From Bacteroidales bacterium (GTDB taxonomy: Bacteria; Bacteroidota; Bacteroidia; Bacteroidales; WCHB1-69), in the NCBI GenBank assembly GCA_024685175.1, contig JAIKWD010000018.1:1-64000 (forward strand): a stretch of 64,000 nt of DNA. The letters are read 5' to 3'. The stretch's first letter is position 1; each line of letters starts with the position of its first letter. The notes beneath the pieces are model-generated. The model had not been told where the DNA came from, ran no database searches, and saw nothing but the letters and a program-made list of their open reading frames with translations. Below, in pieces: positions 26,218 through 35,384 of this stretch. Both the position numbers and the translations under genes were made by a program.

Positions 26218-27363
26218 GTGATTCGCACCATTACCATTCCTCCAAGCAAAAGCCTGCGCATTCGCCAGTTGGTGTCGCATTTTATCCAGTGCGGCAAGGT
26301 GTTACCTGTGTCTGGAAACGAATGCTCGGATGTTTTGGCCACCCATCGGGCGCTGTGCGCCATAAGCGATGCAAAGCCGGACTCTAAGGAGATCTTTGAG
26401 ATTGATGTCGCCGACTGCGGGGCGGCCTATCGTTTTATGATGGCCCTGCTGTCCGTGACGCCTGGCCGTTGGCACTTGACGGGCGAAGAGTATCTCTTGC
26501 ATCGCCCGATGGAGGAGCTGGTGCAGGTGCTTCTTCAAGCGGGTGCACGGATTGTGACGATGGCGTGTGGATGGAGGATTGATGGCTGCGAACTGGAGGC
26601 GGCGGAACTGTCCATAGACTGCTCGCGTTCCACCCAGTTTGCCTCGGCGTTGCTACTCATCGCGCCGAAGATAGGACTGAAGACCTTGCACGTTCACTCC
26701 TCCGGCGTCCGACACTTGCCCTATGTGGCTATGACCCAGACCTTTTTGGACGTGCCTGTCTCCATTCCCGAGTTGCCCGCCATCCTTCCGGTCCTCGGAC
26801 GGCCCGGCGACTGGAGCGCCGCGGCATATTGGTACGCTGTCGCTATGCTCCATCCCGTCGACGAGTTTGAGTTGCTGGGCCTGTCGCTTGACTCTGTGCA
26901 AGGCGATGCCGTGATTGCCCGATGGCTGGCGCCCCTGGGCGTTGCGAGTGTGCAAACGAATAGGGGAGTGCGCATCGTGGCGAACCCGACCGCACACGCG
27001 ACCGCGGCCTTTGACGTGGCCGACTATCCCGACCTGGTGCCCGTGCTGGCCTCGCTCGCGTGCCTCCTGCCTGCCGACTTCACCTTCAAACACGTTCATA
27101 ACCTGCTGTTTAAGGAGTCGAACCGCGCCGAAGAACTGGCCCGGCAACTGGCCCCTTTCGCCCAAGCGGTGGAACTTGACGACAATGTGCTTCACGTCAA
27201 GGGCAAGCCGCGCGCTGAGTGGCCTGCACCGCCGTATTGTTTCCAGACCAAGCACGACCATCGCCTGGCGATGGCGTTCGCTCTGTTCGGCAAGGACGCT
27301 CGACTGGACGATGTGAACTGCCTGAGAAAATCTTATCCGGGACTGATAGAATTATTGGACTAA
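26218..27363 (+). CDS. aroA: 3-phosphoshikimate 1-carboxyvinyltransferase (EPSP synthase)
   Basis: AroA transfers enolpyruvate from PEP to shikimate 3-phosphate in aromatic amino-acid synthesis. From GTG at 26218 the protein has 381 residues. It keeps PPSKS (8-12), CGAAYRFMMALLS, RPMEELVQVL, STQFASALLLIAP, DYPDLVPVLA, KESNRAEELA and DHRLAMAFALF. The GTG start is chosen because PPSK must be close to the N-terminus and the frame upstream consists of a heptad repeat and the promoter. The sequence is divergent, as is common in Bacteroidota. Its TAA overlaps the stop of the convergent malY-type gene by 4 bp. Confidence 0.88.
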   Translation: MIRTITIPPSKSLRIRQLVSHFIQCGKVLPVSGNECSDVLATHRALCAISDAKPDSKEIFEIDVADCGAAYRFMMALLSVTPGRWHLTGEEYLLHRPMEELVQVLLQAGARIVTMACGWRIDGCELEAAELSIDCSRSTQFASALLLIAPKIGLKTLHVHSSGVRHLPYVAMTQTFLDVPVSIPELPAILPVLGRPGDWSAAAYWYAVAMLHPVDEFELLGLSLDSVQGDAVIARWLAPLGVASVQTNRGVRIVANPTAHATAAFDVADYPDLVPVLASLACLLPADFTFKHVHNLLFKESNRAEELARQLAPFAQAVELDDNVLHVKGKPRAEWPAPPYCFQTKHDHRLAMAFALFGKDARLDDVNCLRKSYPGLIELLD

Positions 27364-28532
27364 AGCGTCTTTATCGCTTGGCGGATTCGCTCGAGTGCCT
27401 CCAATATGTTGGCTCTCGGTGTGCCAATGTTCATCCGCATAAAACCCTCTCCGTCAGTACCATAGTCTAGGCCACTGTTGAGACCGACTTTAGCTTTGTG
27501 GATGAGCAGGTCCACCAACTTGTTGTGCGGCAACCCCAACTCGCGGAAGTCGAGCCAGAGCAGGAAAGAAGCCTCGGGGCGCATCATCTTGATCATCGGC
27601 AGATGCTCTTGCAGATATTGTTCCGTGATGTCGATGTTGCCTTGCAGGTAGGCGAGGAGCTGCAATCGCCACTCCTCTCCGTAGGCGAAGGCGGCCTCGG
27701 CGGCAATGTAGGCAAACAAACTGCCGAGCGACAACTCGTTGGCATCCAAGAATCCGAAGAACCACTTCTTGATGTCTGGGTCCGGAACATAGCAAACGGA
27801 GGATGCCAGACCCGCCATATTGAAGGTCTTGCTGGGCGCGATGAACGTGATGGAGTTGTGCAACGCCGTGTCGGAAACGGTGGAGAAAGAGGTATGCTCA
27901 TAGCCAGGCAGCGTCAGGTCGGCGTGGATCTCGTCGGCGATGACGAGCACGTGTTGGCGCTGGCAGATGTCGGCGATGGTGGCAAGTTCCTCCTTGGTCC
28001 AGACCGTGCCTCCCGGATTGTGCGGGTTCGCGAGGATCATTACCTTGCACCCGCGTGCCTTTTCCTCCAAGTCGGCATAGTCGATGACGAAGCGTCCGTT
28101 GACGGTCTTGAGACTGCTGCTGACAAAGATCCGGCCGCTCCGGTGCGGCACGTTGAGGAAGGGCGGGTAGACGGGCGTGGTCACCAAGACCTTGTCGCCC
28201 GGCTGGGTGAAGGCCTGCAATACGAAGGCGATGCCCTGCACGATGCCTGGAATGAAGTGCATATTCTTCCATTTGGTCTCGATATGATAATGCGTCTGCA
28301 GCCAGTTGAGCACGGCCATCTTGTATCCTTCAGGCGCGAAAGTGTAGCCGAAAACAGCGTGATTGCAGCGCTCACGCACCGCATCCACGATGAAATCCGG
28401 CGTCTTGAAGTCCATATCGGCCACCCACATAGGCAGGAGGTCTTCGGTGCCGAACACCTCGTTCAGCATATCGTGTTTTACACAATAGGTACCTCGTCTG
28501 TTGACGATCTCGTCAAAGTTATAAATCTTCAT
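27360..28532 (-). CDS. MalY/PatB-type PLP-dependent aminotransferase or cystathionine beta-lyase
   Basis: A 390-residue fold-type I PLP enzyme. It has the MalY/PatB N-terminal pattern LPMWVADMDFKTPDFI (33-48), a Tyr-containing TTPVYPPF, ANPHNPGG, the cofactor-binding Asp in VIADEIH (D200) and the Schiff-base lysine in IAPSKTFNMAGL (Lys235). Such enzymes cleave C-S bonds (cystathionine or cysteine) or transaminate. The ATG at 28532 is supported by MKIYNFDEIVNRRGTYCVKHD; the longer frame upstream is non-homologous. It converges on aroA with overlapping stop codons. Confidence 0.87.
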   Translation of the reverse strand: MKIYNFDEIVNRRGTYCVKHDMLNEVFGTEDLLPMWVADMDFKTPDFIVDAVRERCNHAVFGYTFAPEGYKMAVLNWLQTHYHIETKWKNMHFIPGIVQGIAFVLQAFTQPGDKVLVTTPVYPPFLNVPHRSGRIFVSSSLKTVNGRFVIDYADLEEKARGCKVMILANPHNPGGTVWTKEELATIADICQRQHVLVIADEIHADLTLPGYEHTSFSTVSDTALHNSITFIAPSKTFNMAGLASSVCYVPDPDIKKWFFGFLDANELSLGSLFAYIAAEAAFAYGEEWRLQLLAYLQGNIDITEQYLQEHLPMIKMMRPEASFLLWLDFRELGLPHNKLVDLLIHKAKVGLNSGLDYGTDGEGFMRMNIGTPRANILEALERIRQAIKTL

Positions 28533-28578
28533 AGATAAGTTATTGGATTTCAGTTGGTTGATAATTACATGATGCAGT

Positions 28579-29001
28579 CTATAACACAAGAACGGCAATG
28601 ACCCAACGTGGAGGCAAGCCGTCGAAGTAATAGACTTTCTCGCCCCATTTGTCTTTGAGCCGTATCGTAGGGCCGTCAATATAATACAATGCCGCCCCCC
28701 ATTGATCCTTGAGACGTACGCTATTACCATCAAAATAGAGCAGCTTTTCCCCCCATCGATCTTTCAGTCGTACCGTGCTGCCATCCATGTAGAACAATTT
28801 TTCTCCCCATTGGTCTTTTAGGTGAACGGTGCTGCCATCGAAATAAACGAGCTTTTCACCCCATTGATCTTTTAGCCGTAATGTCTGATTGTCAATATAA
28901 TATAGTTTCTCGCCCCATTGGTCTTTTAGTCGTATGGTGGTCTGGGCCGAAAGAGTAAGAACCATTGAGATGACAAAACAGATAAGAAATGTTTTTTTCA
29001 T
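28579..29001 (-). CDS. Secreted protein of six 18-residue WGEKL repeats
   Basis: A 140-residue protein: a signal peptide (1-20, ending TLSAQ), then six tandem 18-residue units (22-129) and a short tail PPRWVIAVLVL. The consensus is T-x-R-L-K-D-Q-W-G-E-K-L-x-Y-x-D-G-x. Each unit could form a beta-hairpin, so a small solenoid or propeller-like stack is plausible. It differs from the WG repeat of Pfam in spacing and residues, and I do not recognise the family. Unit 5 has AA instead of EK. It has its own promoter, divergent from thrS. Function unknown. Confidence 0.75.
   Translation of the reverse strand: MKKTFLICFVISMVLTLSAQTTIRLKDQWGEKLYYIDNQTLRLKDQWGEKLVYFDGSTVHLKDQWGEKLFYMDGSTVRLKDRWGEKLLYFDGNSVRLKDQWGAALYYIDGPTIRLKDKWGEKVYYFDGLPPRWVIAVLVL
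28615..28938 (-). repeat. Six tandem 54-bp coding repeats
   Basis: The DNA encoding the six 18-residue units repeats every 54 bp within the reading frame. Copies differ by scattered substitutions, mostly at third positions and at the three variable residues. Confidence 0.8.
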
Positions 29002-29038
29002 GTGGCGTCAATTGGCTGCTATTGGTTTTATATATGAG

Positions 29039-29047
29039 GCAAAAATA
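29039..29047 (-). promoter_or_regulatory. -7 element of the WGEKL repeat gene
   Basis: TATTTTTGC on the minus strand, 37 bp upstream of the ATG at 29001. It lies back to back with the thrS element. Confidence 0.65.
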
Positions 29048-29058
29048 CATTTTTTTTG

Positions 29059-29067
29059 TATCTTTGC
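29059..29067 (+). promoter_or_regulatory. -7 element of thrS
   Basis: TATCTTTGC lies 36 bp upstream of the thrS ATG. The leader is too short for a T-box or operator like that of E. coli thrS. Confidence 0.7.
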
Positions 29068-29103
29068 AGGCTCTTTCTCACAGATATTAAAGTGTAATCT
29101 ACT

Positions 29104-31041
29104 ATGATAAAAATCACATTGCCTGACGGCTCATTTAAAGAATTTGAAAAAGGGATAACCCCTTATGAAGTTGCTCAAAGCATAAGCGAAGGCTTGGCTC
29201 GGAACGTGCTCGTGGCCAAGGTCAACGACTCGATGGTCGAGTTGGACCGCCCCATCAACGAAGACGCTTCCCTCACCCTCTATACGTGGAACGATCGCGA
29301 GGGTAAAGAGACCTTCTGGCACAGCTCCGCTCACCTTATGGCAGCTGCCATCGAACAACTCTACCCTGGCGTCAAATTCGGCATCGGTCCACACGTGGAG
29401 ACCGGCTTCTACTATGACATCGACTTTATGGACTATCCCATCTCCGCCGACGACTTCCCGAAAATAGAGAAGAAGATGCAGGAGTTGGCCTCCCAGAAGA
29501 TCCGCTTCGTGCGCAAGGAAGTCTGCAAAAAAGACGCTATCGACTATTTCACCAAGAAGGATGACGAGTACAAGCTGGAGCTCATCGACGGATTGGAAGA
29601 CGGCAGCATCAGCTTCTACGAGAGCGGACCGTTCACCGACCTCTGTCGCGGACCGCACTTGCACGACACTTCCGTCATCAAGGCCATCAAATTGCTGAAG
29701 ACCGCCGGCGCCTATTGGCGCGGTGACGAGACCCGCAAGCAGTTGACCCGTATCTATGCCGTCACTTTCCCCAAGAAGAAAGAGTTGGACGAGTACCTGG
29801 CCCTCCTCGAAGAGGCCAAGAAGCGCGACCACCGCAAGTTGGGCAAGGAGATGGAGCTCTTTACCTTCTCGCCGCTCGTCGGTGCAGGCCTGCCGTTATG
29901 GATGCCCAAGGGCGCCGCATTGCGCGACCGTCTCGAGCAGTTCCTGCGCAAAGTGCAGAAGAGATACGGTTACCTGCAGGTCATCACTCCCCACATCGGC
30001 AATGTTAACCTCTACAAGACTTCCGGTCACTACGCCAAATACGGCGCCGACTCGTTCCGTCCCATTACCACCCCGCAAGAGGGCGAGGAATTCTTCCTCA
30101 AGCCGATGAACTGCCCGCACCACTGCCAGATATATGCCGCACGCCCGCGTTCCTACAAGGAGCTGCCCTTGCGTCTGGCCGAGTTCGGAACGGTCTACCG
30201 CTACGAACAGAGTGGTGAATTGCACGGCTTGACTCGGGTGCGCGGCTTTACGCAAGATGACGCCCACCTCTTCTGCACCCAAGACCAAATAAAGGAAGAG
30301 TTCTGCAAAGTCATCGATATCATCCTCTATATCTTCAAAACCCTGAAGTTCGAAAACTACAAAGCCCAAGTCTCCCTGCGTGACCCCAACAACAAGGAGA
30401 AATACATCGGTACCGACGAGAACTGGGAGAAGGCGCAACGTGCCATCATCGAGGCAGCCGCCGAGAAGGGGCTCAACACCATCGAGGTGGAAGGCGAAGC
30501 CGCTTTCTATGGTCCAAAGCTCGATTTTATGGTGAAGGACGCCATCGGCCGTGAGTGGCAACTGGGTACCGTGCAGGTGGACTACAACCTGCCTGAACGC
30601 TTTGAGTTGGAGTACACCGACGCCGACGGCCAACGGAAACGCCCGGTGATGATCCACCGCGCCCCGTTCGGCTCTATGGAACGTTTCGTGGCCGTGTTGC
30701 TCGAACATACCGGCGGCAACTTCCCGCTGTGGCTCACCCCCGACCAGGTGGTCATCCTGCCTATCAGCGAGAAATATATGGACTACGCCCAAAAGGTCAA
30801 GGCCGCCCTCGACGAGTACGACCTTCGCGCCTATATCGATGAAAGAAGCGAGAAGACCGGCCGTAAGATTCGGGACGCCGAAACCGCCAAGGTTCCCTTT
30901 ATGCTCATCGTGGGCGAGAAGGAAGAGGCCGACGGCACCGTATCTGTCCGCCGCCACGGCAACGTCAACGACGGTACAATGCTGCTGGACGAGTTTGTCA
31001 CGCTTATCCAAAACGCGATCAAAGCGGAATTGGAAAACTAA
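29104..31041 (+). CDS. thrS: Threonine--tRNA ligase
   Basis: A class II synthetase charging tRNA-Thr. The 645-residue protein has an N-terminal TGS domain (about 1-60), an editing domain with [16 protein letters not shown] that removes mischarged serine, and a catalytic core with [14 protein letters not shown] and the motif 2 segment [28 protein letters not shown]. The zinc ligand Cys lies in MNCPHH. A C-terminal anticodon-binding domain follows (about 540-645). The usual downstream infC-rpmI-rplT genes are absent; a terminator follows instead. Confidence 0.97.
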   Translation: MIKITLPDGSFKEFEKGITPYEVAQSISEGLARNVLVAKVNDSMVELDRPINEDASLTLYTWNDREGKETFWHSSAHLMAAAIEQLYPGVKFGIGPHVETGFYYDIDFMDYPISADDFPKIEKKMQELASQKIRFVRKEVCKKDAIDYFTKKDDEYKLELIDGLEDGSISFYESGPFTDLCRGPHLHDTSVIKAIKLLKTAGAYWRGDETRKQLTRIYAVTFPKKKELDEYLALLEEAKKRDHRKLGKEMELFTFSPLVGAGLPLWMPKGAALRDRLEQFLRKVQKRYGYLQVITPHIGNVNLYKTSGHYAKYGADSFRPITTPQEGEEFFLKPMNCPHHCQIYAARPRSYKELPLRLAEFGTVYRYEQSGELHGLTRVRGFTQDDAHLFCTQDQIKEEFCKVIDIILYIFKTLKFENYKAQVSLRDPNNKEKYIGTDENWEKAQRAIIEAAAEKGLNTIEVEGEAAFYGPKLDFMVKDAIGREWQLGTVQVDYNLPERFELEYTDADGQRKRPVMIHRAPFGSMERFVAVLLEHTGGNFPLWLTPDQVVILPISEKYMDYAQKVKAALDEYDLRAYIDERSEKTGRKIRDAETAKVPFMLIVGEKEEADGTVSVRRHGNVNDGTMLLDEFVTLIQNAIKAELEN

Positions 31042-31065
31042 GTTGATATTTAACAAGTGAATTGT

Positions 31066-31097
31066 GGGGCTGTCGCATTTGCGATAGTCCCTTTTTT
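31066..31097 (+). terminator. Intrinsic terminator of thrS
   Basis: An 11-bp stem (31066-31076 with 31081-31091, two G-U pairs) with an ATTT loop, followed by six T. Confidence 0.88.
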
Positions 31098-31139
31098 ATA
31101 ATTATTTGAATGTACAAGACTCGTCGCTAATTAATTGTG

Positions 31140-31148
31140 TATTTTTGC
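31140..31148 (+). promoter_or_regulatory. -7 element of the DUF5686 gene
   Basis: TATTTTTGC lies 47 bp upstream of the ATG at 31196 and matches TAnnTTTGC. Confidence 0.6.
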
Positions 31149-31195
31149 GATGAGATTTCGGCACGCCAGAACGAATTTGTCTAAACATTTAACCC

Positions 31196-33796
31196 ATGGA
31201 TATCATAAGGGGAGTTCGTGCAATCAGACGACTGGCTGTCCCGTTTAAGACGGCGGGGTGGTGGCTTGTGTTATGGATGCTCATCGGGCAGGTGTCGGCA
31301 CAGGAACTGAGGGGAAGAGTGTTCACGACGGATGAAAAGGGTGACACGGTAGCGGTACAAATGGCACGATTGCAATGGCTCCATGCAACGGTGGGAACCT
31401 ATACCAATATTCGCGGAAACTATAAACTTCCCTTTGCGAACACCGATACACTAGTGATTTCTTATTTCTTATATTCGTCAGATACTGTGATTGTTAAGAA
31501 AGGAGAGCGGCAACGGGATTTTTTTATCAATGTGACACAATCCTTGCAGGAAGTGGTGGTCTCCAAAAAACGAAAACCGAGATATTCACGCAAAGGGAAT
31601 CCCGCTGTGGAATTGTTGGAAAAAGTGATTGATCACAAATATGAAAACCGCATTGAATCAGTCGGGGCTTATAAATCAAAGATTTACAAGAAAATGGTGA
31701 TGTCGTACGGGCGGTTTCACATGAATTTCCAAAAAAACAGCTTTAACCGGCAACTCTCTTTCTTGGCAAAATACGTGGATACCATTCGGACAGATACCAT
31801 GCCCGTGTTGACATACTCTCTTCGGGAGTCACTGACAGATCACTACTATCAAAAATCACCGCGCAAGAATGTGAACTATGTAGTCGCCAGACGAATGCAA
31901 GGTCTTGATGAATCTTTGGACGATGAGGGTCTCGGCACCAATCTGGAAGCCATGTTCACGGATGTGAATATCTTTGATAATGATATAGAGTTGATGCTCA
32001 ATAAGTTTGTGAGCCCACTCTCATCTTCGCTCGCCACAACGTATTACCATTATTATATTACCGATACTGTGACAGTAGACAGTGTCTCATGCATCGAGCT
32101 CACGTTCTCGCCTGTAAACAGTAGGAACTTCGGATTCACCGGCCGACTGTATGTGGTGAACGACAGTACCTATGCTTTGAAGAAATATGCCATTAATGTG
32201 CCGATTCTAATCAATATGAACTTTGTGAGGCAATTGATTGTTGAGCAGGATTTCATGAAGATTGACAGTGGCTGCTGGGCACCAAAGTCGGCACAAACCC
32301 TGGCCTCTTTTTCCTTGGTTAAAAGAAAGAAGCAGCGGCAGATTTATATTCGTCAGAATACAGTGTGGTATCAATACGAGATGGGGACAACCATCCCGGA
32401 TTCATTATCGTCGGCGGGACAAGAGACGGAAGCGGCGAATGTGCGATATAGGAATTGGCAATGGAAGAAGATGAGACCGGAACCGTTGACTGCCCAAGAG
32501 TCTGTTCTGGACAGCATATCGACCGAATTACGCCGACTCCCTTTTTTCAAGGCATTGGAAAAGACAGCGGAAATCCTTGCCTCTGGCTATATTTCCACAA
32601 CGAAGGAGCGGAAAAACAGTCTCTTTGACATTGGCCCGGTGTACAATATGATCAGTCGCAATCCCATTGAGGGACTTAGGTTTAGAGTAGGTGGAATGAC
32701 AACCGCCAAAATGAATGACCGCTGGTTTTTGACAGAGTATGTCGCCTTTGGATGCAAGGATTTGCGCATCAAGTACAATGCCACTTTGATTCATAGTTTT
32801 GTTAAAAAATCGCGCCATTTCAACGAATTTCCGCGAAACGCACTATCTCTCAGCACAAGTTATGATTTGGAAATGCTTGGGCAGAGTTTCACTTATATGG
32901 ATCGAGACAATTTTCTTATGTCTTATACGGTGGATACCCTGGCCGCTGCGGCGCAATATGTTCGTCGTGGCCAGTTGCGCTATGTGTGCGAATGGCCAAG
33001 CCGTTTCAGTGTGGACACATGGTTGCAATATGATCACTGCGAGGCTGCAGGAGCGATGAACTATTTTCGGATCAATGCTGACGGGACTACCACCCGAATG
33101 GTCGATTTCCACAATTGGGAATGGGGTTTGAAGTTGCGCTGGGCACCAGGGGAACGGATTTATAATAATCAGACAGGAAAGGATAACCTGTTGAAGCTCT
33201 CCAAAAACGCTCCGGTTTTGCAGATTACGCATACGTCGGGCCTTTTGGACGGACGGACATGGTACCATCGGACGGAATTGTCCATGGAAAAGCGCTTCTG
33301 GCTCTCAGCGTTCGGGCATATTGATGCAAAGATTCAAGGAGGAATTGTGTGGAACAGAGTACCGTTTACGAAGTTGTTCACACCACCCAGCAACCGATCT
33401 ATGTTCCTTGCACCCAATACGTTCTGCTTGATGCGGCCGATGGAATTTATTATGGACAAATATGTGGCGTTGTACGCTACTTACCACCTGAAAGGATGGA
33501 TTTTCAATCGCATACCTCTCTGGAATCGGCTGAAACTACGCGAGGTGCTCTCGTTCAGTGGCGTTTACGGCGGGCTTGCCCCCCGCAATATACCCGATGC
33601 CAGTACACCAGGACTGTATGTGTTGCCTGACGGTTGTTCTCCGATCGGGAGACTACCGTATATGGAGATTACGGCTGGTGTTGAAAACATTCTCACAGTG
33701 TTGCGCATTGACTATGTCCGTCGTCTTACCTATGCTCGTGACTTGAAAAAATGGGGAAAAAACGGTATTCGGGTATCCCTGAATATTTCCTTCTGA
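31196..33796 (+). CDS. DUF5686/carboxypeptidase-like outer-membrane protein
   Basis: An 866-residue outer-membrane protein. After a signal sequence (about 20-36) comes a carboxypeptidase-regulatory-like beta-sandwich (LRGRVFTTDEKGDTVAVQMARLQ to about 110). A DUF5686 region begins at KPRYSRKGNPAVELLEKVIDHK. The C-terminal half is a series of amphipathic strands ending in IRVSLNISF, typical of a large barrel. Such proteins resemble TonB-dependent receptors in layout but lack a plug and TonB box. Function is unknown. The gene stands alone with its own promoter. Confidence 0.82.
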   Translation: MDIIRGVRAIRRLAVPFKTAGWWLVLWMLIGQVSAQELRGRVFTTDEKGDTVAVQMARLQWLHATVGTYTNIRGNYKLPFANTDTLVISYFLYSSDTVIVKKGERQRDFFINVTQSLQEVVVSKKRKPRYSRKGNPAVELLEKVIDHKYENRIESVGAYKSKIYKKMVMSYGRFHMNFQKNSFNRQLSFLAKYVDTIRTDTMPVLTYSLRESLTDHYYQKSPRKNVNYVVARRMQGLDESLDDEGLGTNLEAMFTDVNIFDNDIELMLNKFVSPLSSSLATTYYHYYITDTVTVDSVSCIELTFSPVNSRNFGFTGRLYVVNDSTYALKKYAINVPILINMNFVRQLIVEQDFMKIDSGCWAPKSAQTLASFSLVKRKKQRQIYIRQNTVWYQYEMGTTIPDSLSSAGQETEAANVRYRNWQWKKMRPEPLTAQESVLDSISTELRRLPFFKALEKTAEILASGYISTTKERKNSLFDIGPVYNMISRNPIEGLRFRVGGMTTAKMNDRWFLTEYVAFGCKDLRIKYNATLIHSFVKKSRHFNEFPRNALSLSTSYDLEMLGQSFTYMDRDNFLMSYTVDTLAAAAQYVRRGQLRYVCEWPSRFSVDTWLQYDHCEAAGAMNYFRINADGTTTRMVDFHNWEWGLKLRWAPGERIYNNQTGKDNLLKLSKNAPVLQITHTSGLLDGRTWYHRTELSMEKRFWLSAFGHIDAKIQGGIVWNRVPFTKLFTPPSNRSMFLAPNTFCLMRPMEFIMDKYVALYATYHLKGWIFNRIPLWNRLKLREVLSFSGVYGGLAPRNIPDASTPGLYVLPDGCSPIGRLPYMEITAGVENILTVLRIDYVRRLTYARDLKKWGKNGIRVSLNISF

Positions 33797-33909
33797 TACG
33801 TCAGAGGTGTGGTCCCTGTATCATTGATATAGATGCGGCTGTTTTTTTGTTTTTTTGCGGGATGTAAGGTGGTGGGTAAAATTCCTCCCGTTCGTATTCG
33901 TAATTTGCG

Positions 33910-33918
33910 TATCTTTGC
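33910..33918 (+). promoter_or_regulatory. -7 element of ffh
   Basis: TATCTTTGC lies 46 bp upstream of the ffh ATG. Confidence 0.68.
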
Positions 33919-33964
33919 AGCTTAATTTGTGAATTGAAAATCATACTAAAATATTGTAGTAGAA

Positions 33965-35305
33965 ATGTTTGAAAGCTTAACCGACAGACTAGAAAGAGCA
34001 TTCAAGATCATCAAGGGTCAAGGCTACATCACCGAAATCAATGTGGCGGAGACGATGAAAGAGGTGCGTAAGGCGCTCTTGGATGCCGATGTCAGCTATA
34101 AAATTGCCAAAGATTTCACCGATGACGTTAAGAAGAAGGCGCTGGGCATGAATGTGCTTAAAGCCGTTTCTCCTAGTCAGTTGATGGTGAAGATAACATA
34201 TGACGAGCTCATCAACTTGATGGGTCGAGAGGCGGTCGATATTAACCTAAAAGGTAATCCCGCCGTCATCTTGATGGCCGGTTTGCAAGGTTCCGGTAAG
34301 ACCACCCACGCCGCCAAATTGGCCAATATGCTCAAGAGCAAGCGCGGCAAGAAGCCGTTGCTCGTGGCCGGCGACGTATACCGTCCCGCTGCTATCGACC
34401 AGCTCAAGGTGCTGGGCGAGCAAATCGGCGTGGAAGTGTATAGCGAGCCCGATAGCAAGGAGCCCGTCAAGATTGCCAAGAATGCCGTGAAGCACGCCAA
34501 GGATTATGGCTATGATGTTGTATTGGTTGATACCGCCGGCCGTTTGGCTGTCGATGAAGAGATGATGACGGAAATCGGCAACATCAAGGATGCCGTTAAT
34601 CCGCAAGAAATCCTCTTCGTGGTAGACGCTATGACCGGCCAAGATGCCGTGAATACCGCCAAGGCCTTCAACGACAAGCTGAACTTCGACGGTGTGATCC
34701 TCACCAAGATGGATGGCGACACCCGCGGTGGCGCCGCCCTGACCATCAAGGCTGTGGTCGACAAGCCCATCAAGTTCATCGGTACAGGCGAAAAGATGGA
34801 AGCCCTTGACGTGTTCCATCCCGACCGCCTCGCCGAGCGTATCCTTGGCATGGGCGACATTCGTTCCTTCGTTGAAAAGGCGCAAGACCAATTCGACCAG
34901 GAAGAAGCCGCCAAACTGCAAAAGAAGCTGGCCAAGAACCAATTCGACTTCAACGACTTTCTGGCCCAGATCCAACAAATCAAGAAAATGGGCAACGTCA
35001 AGGACTTGATGTCGATGATTCCCGGTATGGGCAAGGTCATCAAGAATATGGATATCGACGACAACTCCTTCAAGAGCGTTGAGGTTATCATCCAATCCAT
35101 GACCCCCCAAGAGCGTGCCAATCCCGACATCATCAACGGTTCCCGCCGCAAGCGTATCGCCAATGGTAGTGGCAGTGACATGCAAGATGTCAACCGCCTG
35201 CTCAAACAGTTTGACGAGATGCGGAAGATGATGAAGATGGTGAACAGCGGCAAGGCAAAAGGCCTGATGCGTGCCATGAACGCTCCGGGACGCCGACCGT
35301 TGTAG
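33965..35305 (+). CDS. ffh: Signal recognition particle protein Ffh
   Basis: Ffh binds the 4.5S RNA and signal sequences of membrane proteins emerging from ribosomes. The 446-residue GTPase has the N domain, G1 GLQGSGKT (106-113), G3 DTAGR, G4 TKMD and the GDTRGGAAL motif. The M domain is methionine-rich (DLMSMIPGMGKVIKNM; EMRKMMKMV). The C-terminus is APGRRPL. The folD gene follows, separated by a perfect palindrome. Confidence 0.96.
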   Translation: MFESLTDRLERAFKIIKGQGYITEINVAETMKEVRKALLDADVSYKIAKDFTDDVKKKALGMNVLKAVSPSQLMVKITYDELINLMGREAVDINLKGNPAVILMAGLQGSGKTTHAAKLANMLKSKRGKKPLLVAGDVYRPAAIDQLKVLGEQIGVEVYSEPDSKEPVKIAKNAVKHAKDYGYDVVLVDTAGRLAVDEEMMTEIGNIKDAVNPQEILFVVDAMTGQDAVNTAKAFNDKLNFDGVILTKMDGDTRGGAALTIKAVVDKPIKFIGTGEKMEALDVFHPDRLAERILGMGDIRSFVEKAQDQFDQEEAAKLQKKLAKNQFDFNDFLAQIQQIKKMGNVKDLMSMIPGMGKVIKNMDIDDNSFKSVEVIIQSMTPQERANPDIINGSRRKRIANGSGSDMQDVNRLLKQFDEMRKMMKMVNSGKAKGLMRAMNAPGRRPL

Positions 35306-35312
35306 GATCCCG

Positions 35313-35338
35313 TATAGACGCACGGCCGTGCGTCTATA
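35313..35338. repeat. Perfect 26-bp palindrome (REP-like element)
   Basis: The core AGACGCACGGCCGTGCGTCT is flanked by TAT and ATA, making 26 bp fully self-complementary. It lies just after ffh and lacks a U-tract, so it is not a standard terminator. The same 20-bp core recurs at 36293. Confidence 0.85.
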
Positions 35339-35384
35339 TCCCCCAAAAATAAATAAACAGAACACCTCCAAACCCCAACCAAAA

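Noticed and set aside
28615-28938. Regular 54-bp repeats resembling a CRISPR array
   Set aside because: The repeats are contiguous with no spacers, stay in frame and encode 18-residue units after a signal peptide.
29068-29103. T-box or other leader control of thrS
   Set aside because: Only about 30 nt separate the promoter from the ATG, too short for such a structure.
35313-35338. The palindrome after ffh as a rho-independent terminator
   Set aside because: It has no loop and no U-tract, and the same core occurs upstream of pepE away from a gene end.
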